Shown here: positions 60,743-64,000 of the stretch, one piece after another
Numbering within the stretch: position 1 is the stretch's first letter
Layout: every line of letters starts with the position of its first letter
NCBI GenBank assembly: GCA_025994075.1
Contig: JAMQGV010000022.1
Span: forward strand, 1 to 64,000
Source of the DNA: Vicinamibacteria bacterium
Lineage (GTDB): Bacteria; Acidobacteriota; Vicinamibacteria; Fen-336
Reading direction: 5' to 3'
DNA: 64,000 nucleotides
Position numbers and translations under genes: made by a program
Notes under the pieces: generated by a model
Told to the model about the DNA's origin: nothing
Databases searched by the model: none
Seen by the model: the letters and a program-made list of their open reading frames with translations, nothing else

Positions 60743-62901
60743 CGCCATTCGACCCGGTGCCGCCCGGCGGGCACGGTGACGGCGCGGAGGAATCCGTGCG
60801 CGACCAGCGCCGGCGCCGCGTCCGCGCCGATCCGGGCCCGCCAGCCGCCCGCCCAGGCCTCGGCCAGCACCAGGAGCGCCGGCTCGCGGGCCGACACGTC
60901 GATCGTGACGGTGCGGCCGTCGCGCGCGACGATCTCGGCCCGGTCCTCGCGCGCCGCGTCGCGCGACGGCAGCCAGCGCGGCGCGGACTCGAGCGTCACC
61001 CACGACCGCGGGTCCCGCTGATCGCCCCGGGTGAGCCGCGCGAGCGCCTGTTCGGCGCTGGCCACGACCCACTCGCGCGCGAGGAACGCCCGCGGCGCCG
61101 GCGCCCGGCGGCACCACACGACCGGAGGGCCGCTGACGCACGCCTCGTAGGACGCGGCGAGCCAGTCCGGCGCGAAGCCGTCGGCAGGCCCCACCACCCG
61201 CTCCACGCCGAGCAGGTCCAGCACCCGCGGCCCCGGCTCTGCGAGCGCGGCGCGCGAGCGCCACAGCGTGGCCGTGTGGCGCAGGTCGAACTGGGCCGTC
61301 GCCGCGAGCCCGGCGAGCAGGTGGAGGTTCGGGGGCGCGGCGCGAGCGACGCGGTGGAAGCTCTCGGCGTCCTGAGGACGCGACGGCGCGTCCCAGACCT
61401 GCAGCGGGAGCAGCCGCCCTTCGGCCCCGAGCCCCGGGGCCAGGCGCGCGATCTCGGCTTCGGCCCTCGCGTAAGCGTCGGCCGCCAGGCCCTCGGGCCG
61501 CGGCCCGAGGGCGACTCCGCCGGCCAGGATCGCGAAGAAGGCGGCGGCCGTGGCTGGGCGCCCCAGGCGATGGCGGGCCGCGACTGCGGTCCCGCCCACG
61601 AGGCTCGCCAGAGCCAGCGCCAGCGCGTCCTCGCGCCGGGCGCCCGCCAGCCCCGCGTCCGCGCTCGCCGTGAACGCGATCGCGGCGAGGCCGAACCCGA
61701 CGATCGCACCAGCGGCGGCCAGGCGACCGCGGCCTAGCGGTTGGCCGCTCAGCACCCGCTCCAGCCCCCGCGCGGCGAGCACGGCCGCGGCCACGACGAA
61801 CCAGAGCAGCACGTGGCCGGGCCAGCGGAAGAAGGCGAACGGCGGCCAGCCCCACAGCCAACCCGCCGCCGCGTGGAGCTCGCGCGAACTGGTCGCGACG
61901 GCCAGCAGCGCGACGGCGCTCCACAGCGCGCTGGCGCGATCGCGAGACAGGCCGAGCGGGGCCAGCAGCAGCGTGGTGAAGCCGGTGAAGAACAGCAGGC
62001 CCTCCTCCCACACCGGAGGCTGTGGACCGCGGTAGCTCGAGAAGCGCTCGCCGTGGAAGCGGGGCGACCATGCGGTCAGCGCGAGCGAAGCCGGCAGGAA
62101 GTGCTCCCGGGGGGCCGCGGCCCGGCCGGCGTCCGCACGCGTGCTCTCGGCCAGGAACGCCGCCGTCGGCGCCAGCTGGACGGCCGCGAGCAGGCTGCCG
62201 AGCACGAGCGGGACCAGCAGCGCGAGCAGCCGCCGGCGCCAGCCGGCTGCGCCGGAGGCGAGCATGCAGGCGGCGAAGAGCAGCGCCGCGAGCCAGGTCC
62301 CCAGCGGGTCGCCGGCGAAGTGCATGGTGGCGACCACGGCGGCGGCCGCGGCGAGCCAGCGCGGACGCCCGTGGTCGACGAAGCGCTGGCCGCAGAACAG
62401 CAGCCAGGGCGTCGCCGCGATCACCGCGAGGAAGCCGGGCAGCACGTGCATCACCAGCGCGAAGCTCGAGAACGTGACGGTCGCGGCTCCCAGCGCCGCC
62501 GGCACGCGGCCGCTCCGCTGGCGCAGGAAGAGATAGGCCCCGAGCGCGAGGGTCACCTGGTGGAACAGGATCGTCGCGTTGAGCGCGGCCTCCCGCGGCA
62601 GCGCGAGGTAGAGCCAGGAGACCGGGTGGAGCAGCGCGGCCTGGCCTTCGGCGAAGAGCGGAAAGCCCGCGAGCAGGTGGGCGCACCAGAACGGGAACTC
62701 TCCGTGCCGCAGGTGCTCGAAGGCGTGGGCGCGCAGCGGGTGGTCCATGAACGCCAGGTCCACCTGGTAGAACACCTGGCGCAGCGTCGCGAACGGCCAG
62801 GAGCAGGCGAGCACGGCGAGCGCAAGACCCGCCATGGCCGCCGCGTCCGCCCGCGTGAGCGGGAACACGGTCGTTTCGTCGCGGCGCGCCGGGCCTTCCA
62901 C
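60649..62901 (-). CDS. YfhO-like polytopic membrane protein
   Basis: A protein of 750 residues with about twelve helices. Early motifs are YQVDLAFMDHPLRAHAFEHL, GEFPFWCAHLLAGFPLFAEG and LHPVSWLYLALP, matching YfhO-type (GT-C fold) membrane proteins. After residue 480 comes a soluble domain, then a bundle of beta strands and one more helix (LSAGLWTSLLAAVGWIWL). Firmicute YfhO decorates lipoteichoic acid. GTG 62901 is used; in-frame starts upstream would reach into the divergent GT39 gene. Confidence 0.8.
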   Translation of the reverse strand: MEGPARRDETTVFPLTRADAAAMAGLALAVLACSWPFATLRQVFYQVDLAFMDHPLRAHAFEHLRHGEFPFWCAHLLAGFPLFAEGQAALLHPVSWLYLALPREAALNATILFHQVTLALGAYLFLRQRSGRVPAALGAATVTFSSFALVMHVLPGFLAVIAATPWLLFCGQRFVDHGRPRWLAAAAAVVATMHFAGDPLGTWLAALLFAACMLASGAAGWRRRLLALLVPLVLGSLLAAVQLAPTAAFLAESTRADAGRAAAPREHFLPASLALTAWSPRFHGERFSSYRGPQPPVWEEGLLFFTGFTTLLLAPLGLSRDRASALWSAVALLAVATSSRELHAAAGWLWGWPPFAFFRWPGHVLLWFVVAAAVLAARGLERVLSGQPLGRGRLAAAGAIVGFGLAAIAFTASADAGLAGARREDALALALASLVGGTAVAARHRLGRPATAAAFFAILAGGVALGPRPEGLAADAYARAEAEIARLAPGLGAEGRLLPLQVWDAPSRPQDAESFHRVARAAPPNLHLLAGLAATAQFDLRHTATLWRSRAALAEPGPRVLDLLGVERVVGPADGFAPDWLAASYEACVSGPPVVWCRRAPAPRAFLAREWVVASAEQALARLTRGDQRDPRSWVTLESAPRWLPSRDAAREDRAEIVARDGRTVTIDVSAREPALLVLAEAWAGGWRARIGADAAPALVAHGFLRAVTVPAGRHRVEWRYQPPGLSAGLWTSLLAAVGWIWLASRGSTW

Positions 62902-62924
62902 GGCGTGTACGATACACGCGCGAG

Positions 62925-64000
62925 ATGAACGCTCAGTCGACGGCGGGGCGGGGCGGGGCACCACTGCTGCTGGGAGCCATCGCGCTGCTGGCGGCGCTGG
63001 CCGCCGGTCTCGACCGGCCGATCCACATCGACGACGACGTGTACCTGTGGAGCGCGCGCCGGATCCTGGCCGATCCCGCGGACCCGCTCGGCGGCGAGGG
63101 CACCTTCATCGGCGAGCGCGGGCCGCTGTACCACTTCATCCAGCACCCGCCGCTGCTGTCCTATTACCAGGCCGCAGTGACCGCGCTCGCCGGCGGCGAG
63201 CGCGAGCGCGCGCTGCACCTCGCCTACTGGCTGTTCCCGATCGGCGCCGCGGTGGCGCTGCGCGACCTCGCACGCCGCTTCACGTCGCTGCCGCTGGCGG
63301 CCACCGCGCTGGTGCTGTCGACGCCGGCCTTCCTGGTGATGTCGCACGGGCTGATGACCGACGTCCCGTTCCTGGCGCTGTGGCTCGGGTCCGTCGCGGC
63401 CGGCGTGCGCGCGGTCGACGGCGGCGGCGCGGGCGCCCGCCTGGCCTGCGGGGCGTTCGCCGCCCTCGCGACCTTCGTGCAGTACCGCGGGCTGCTGCTG
63501 GTGCCGCTGCTGCTCGTGTACCCGTGGTTGCGCGGGCAACCGTTGCGCCCGCTGCTCGCCGCGCTGCTGCCGACGCCGCTGCTGTTCGCGGCGTGGTGCC
63601 TGTGGACCTGGCGCACGCTGGGCGTCGCCCACCCGCTCGACGCCGGCTCGTGGATCCCGTTCGACGGCGGCCGCGTGACCTTCGACGCCGTCGCCTACGT
63701 GGCGCTGCTGGGAGGCACGACGGTCTTCGGCCCGCTGTGGCTGCTGGTCGCGCACCGGCTCGGCGCCGGGGCCCGCAGCTTCGGCCTCGTCGTGGCCCTG
63801 ACGGCGGCCGCGACGTTCGCCTGGACGGGCGAGTACACGCCGGCACAACGGTTGGCGTTCGCCGCCTTCTTCGCCTGCGGCGCCGCGGCCCTCGTCTCCC
63901 TGGCCGCTGCCCGGCGCGGCCTCGAACGCGAGGCGGGCCGCGACGACGCCTTCCTGTTGCTGATGGCGGTGGTGCCGCTCGTCTCCCAGGTCGCGCTCAA
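62925..64000 (+). CDS. GT39/ArnT-like membrane glycosyltransferase (3' end outside window)
   Basis: The first 358 residues are seen. A helix (LLLGAIALLAALAAGL) precedes the loop IHIDDDVYLWSARRILADP, whose acidic triple fits the GT-C catalytic site, and HFIQHPPLLSYYQAAV follows. Further helices continue to the edge. Such enzymes move sugars from polyprenyl phosphate to lipid A, proteins or glycans. The GT2 genes at 39641 and 52836 may make their donors. Only 23 bp separates it from the divergent YfhO-like start. Confidence 0.85.
   Translation, partial: MNAQSTAGRGGAPLLLGAIALLAALAAGLDRPIHIDDDVYLWSARRILADPADPLGGEGTFIGERGPLYHFIQHPPLLSYYQAAVTALAGGERERALHLAYWLFPIGAAVALRDLARRFTSLPLAATALVLSTPAFLVMSHGLMTDVPFLALWLGSVAAGVRAVDGGGAGARLACGAFAALATFVQYRGLLLVPLLLVYPWLRGQPLRPLLAALLPTPLLFAAWCLWTWRTLGVAHPLDAGSWIPFDGGRVTFDAVAYVALLGGTTVFGPLWLLVAHRLGAGARSFGLVVALTAAATFAWTGEYTPAQRLAFAAFFACGAAALVSLAAARRGLEREAGRDDAFLLLMAVVPLVSQVAL

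Noticed and set aside
58982..62917. 1,311-codon minus-strand frame over the right-hand membrane protein genes
   Set aside because: Arg/Pro/Gly-rich shadow. The YfhO-like protein in another minus frame and the GT-C-like protein on the plus strand have clear membrane helices.

Overview
The window is a stretch of very GC-rich, gene-dense bacterial chromosome. No tRNA, rRNA, IS element, integrase or CRISPR array was seen, and no gap exceeds about 190 bp. An outer membrane is suggested by lnt and by the overall secretion repertoire. The mix of FG-GAP/Calx-beta surface proteins, a DUF4388 protein, an archaeal/eukaryotic-type ProS, Ser/Thr kinases fused to receiver domains and many TPR/zinc-ribbon proteins resembles Acidobacteriota (Thermoanaerobaculia-like) or Myxococcota-like lineages. 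The phylum is inference; no marker here settles it.

Layout. 1-6488: a giant exported FG-GAP/Calx-beta/HYDIN-like protein, cut by the left edge. 6613-8393: an SDR oxidoreductase and an exported beta-lactamase-fold hydrolase. 8466-16835: a five-gene glycan operon (glycosidase-GT2 fusion, ABC exporter, glycosyltransferase, YdjC/ChbG deacetylase, LtaS-type sulfatase). 16937-20874: an envelope-signalling locus. A kinase-receiver-LytTR triple fusion is divergent from two LiaF-like membrane proteins and a LytS-type histidine kinase, with a 21-bp-period direct repeat between the divergent promoters. 20887-22368: a lone peptide-type solute-binding lipoprotein. 22310-32003, all minus: DUF4388, SPOR, lipA, lnt, prfB (programmed frameshift), an M3 peptidase, a PhoX-like phosphatase and a small membrane protein. 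32067-33186: tatA-tatC. 33164-37829: DUF192, HEAT-repeat, zinc-ribbon, exported Pcm and proS. 38013-42918: a secreted coiled-coil protein, then aroB, GT2, a MobA-like nucleotidyltransferase and a TMTC-like TPR membrane protein in one overlapping run. 42908-45021: two glycosyltransferases. 45074-46879: typA. 46876-49978: a zinc-ribbon/TPR protein, a coiled-coil protein and an NtrC-type regulator in one operon. 50087-60742: an epimerase followed by a nine-gene, almost entirely overlapping operon (carbamoyltransferase, GT2, deacetylase, PP-loop enzyme, tiny membrane protein, LPG-synthase-like flippase, SDR, B12-radical SAM, polytopic protein). 60649-64000: a YfhO-like membrane protein and a GT39-like glycosyltransferase running off the right edge.

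Two habits recur. Genes in operons are joined by 4-bp NTGA overlaps using all four NTG codons, including TTG and at least one convincing CTG start that restores the receiver-domain acidic pocket of the NtrC-type regulator. Many gene starts carry a -10 like TAGGAT/TACGAT, often preceded by TGC or CGC, and at several genes it lies only 6-11 bp before the start codon, which suggests very short or absent leaders.

The strongest candidates for undescribed biology are the kinase-receiver-LytTR/LytS/LiaF locus with its symmetric operator, and the carbamoyltransferase-to-radical-SAM operon.
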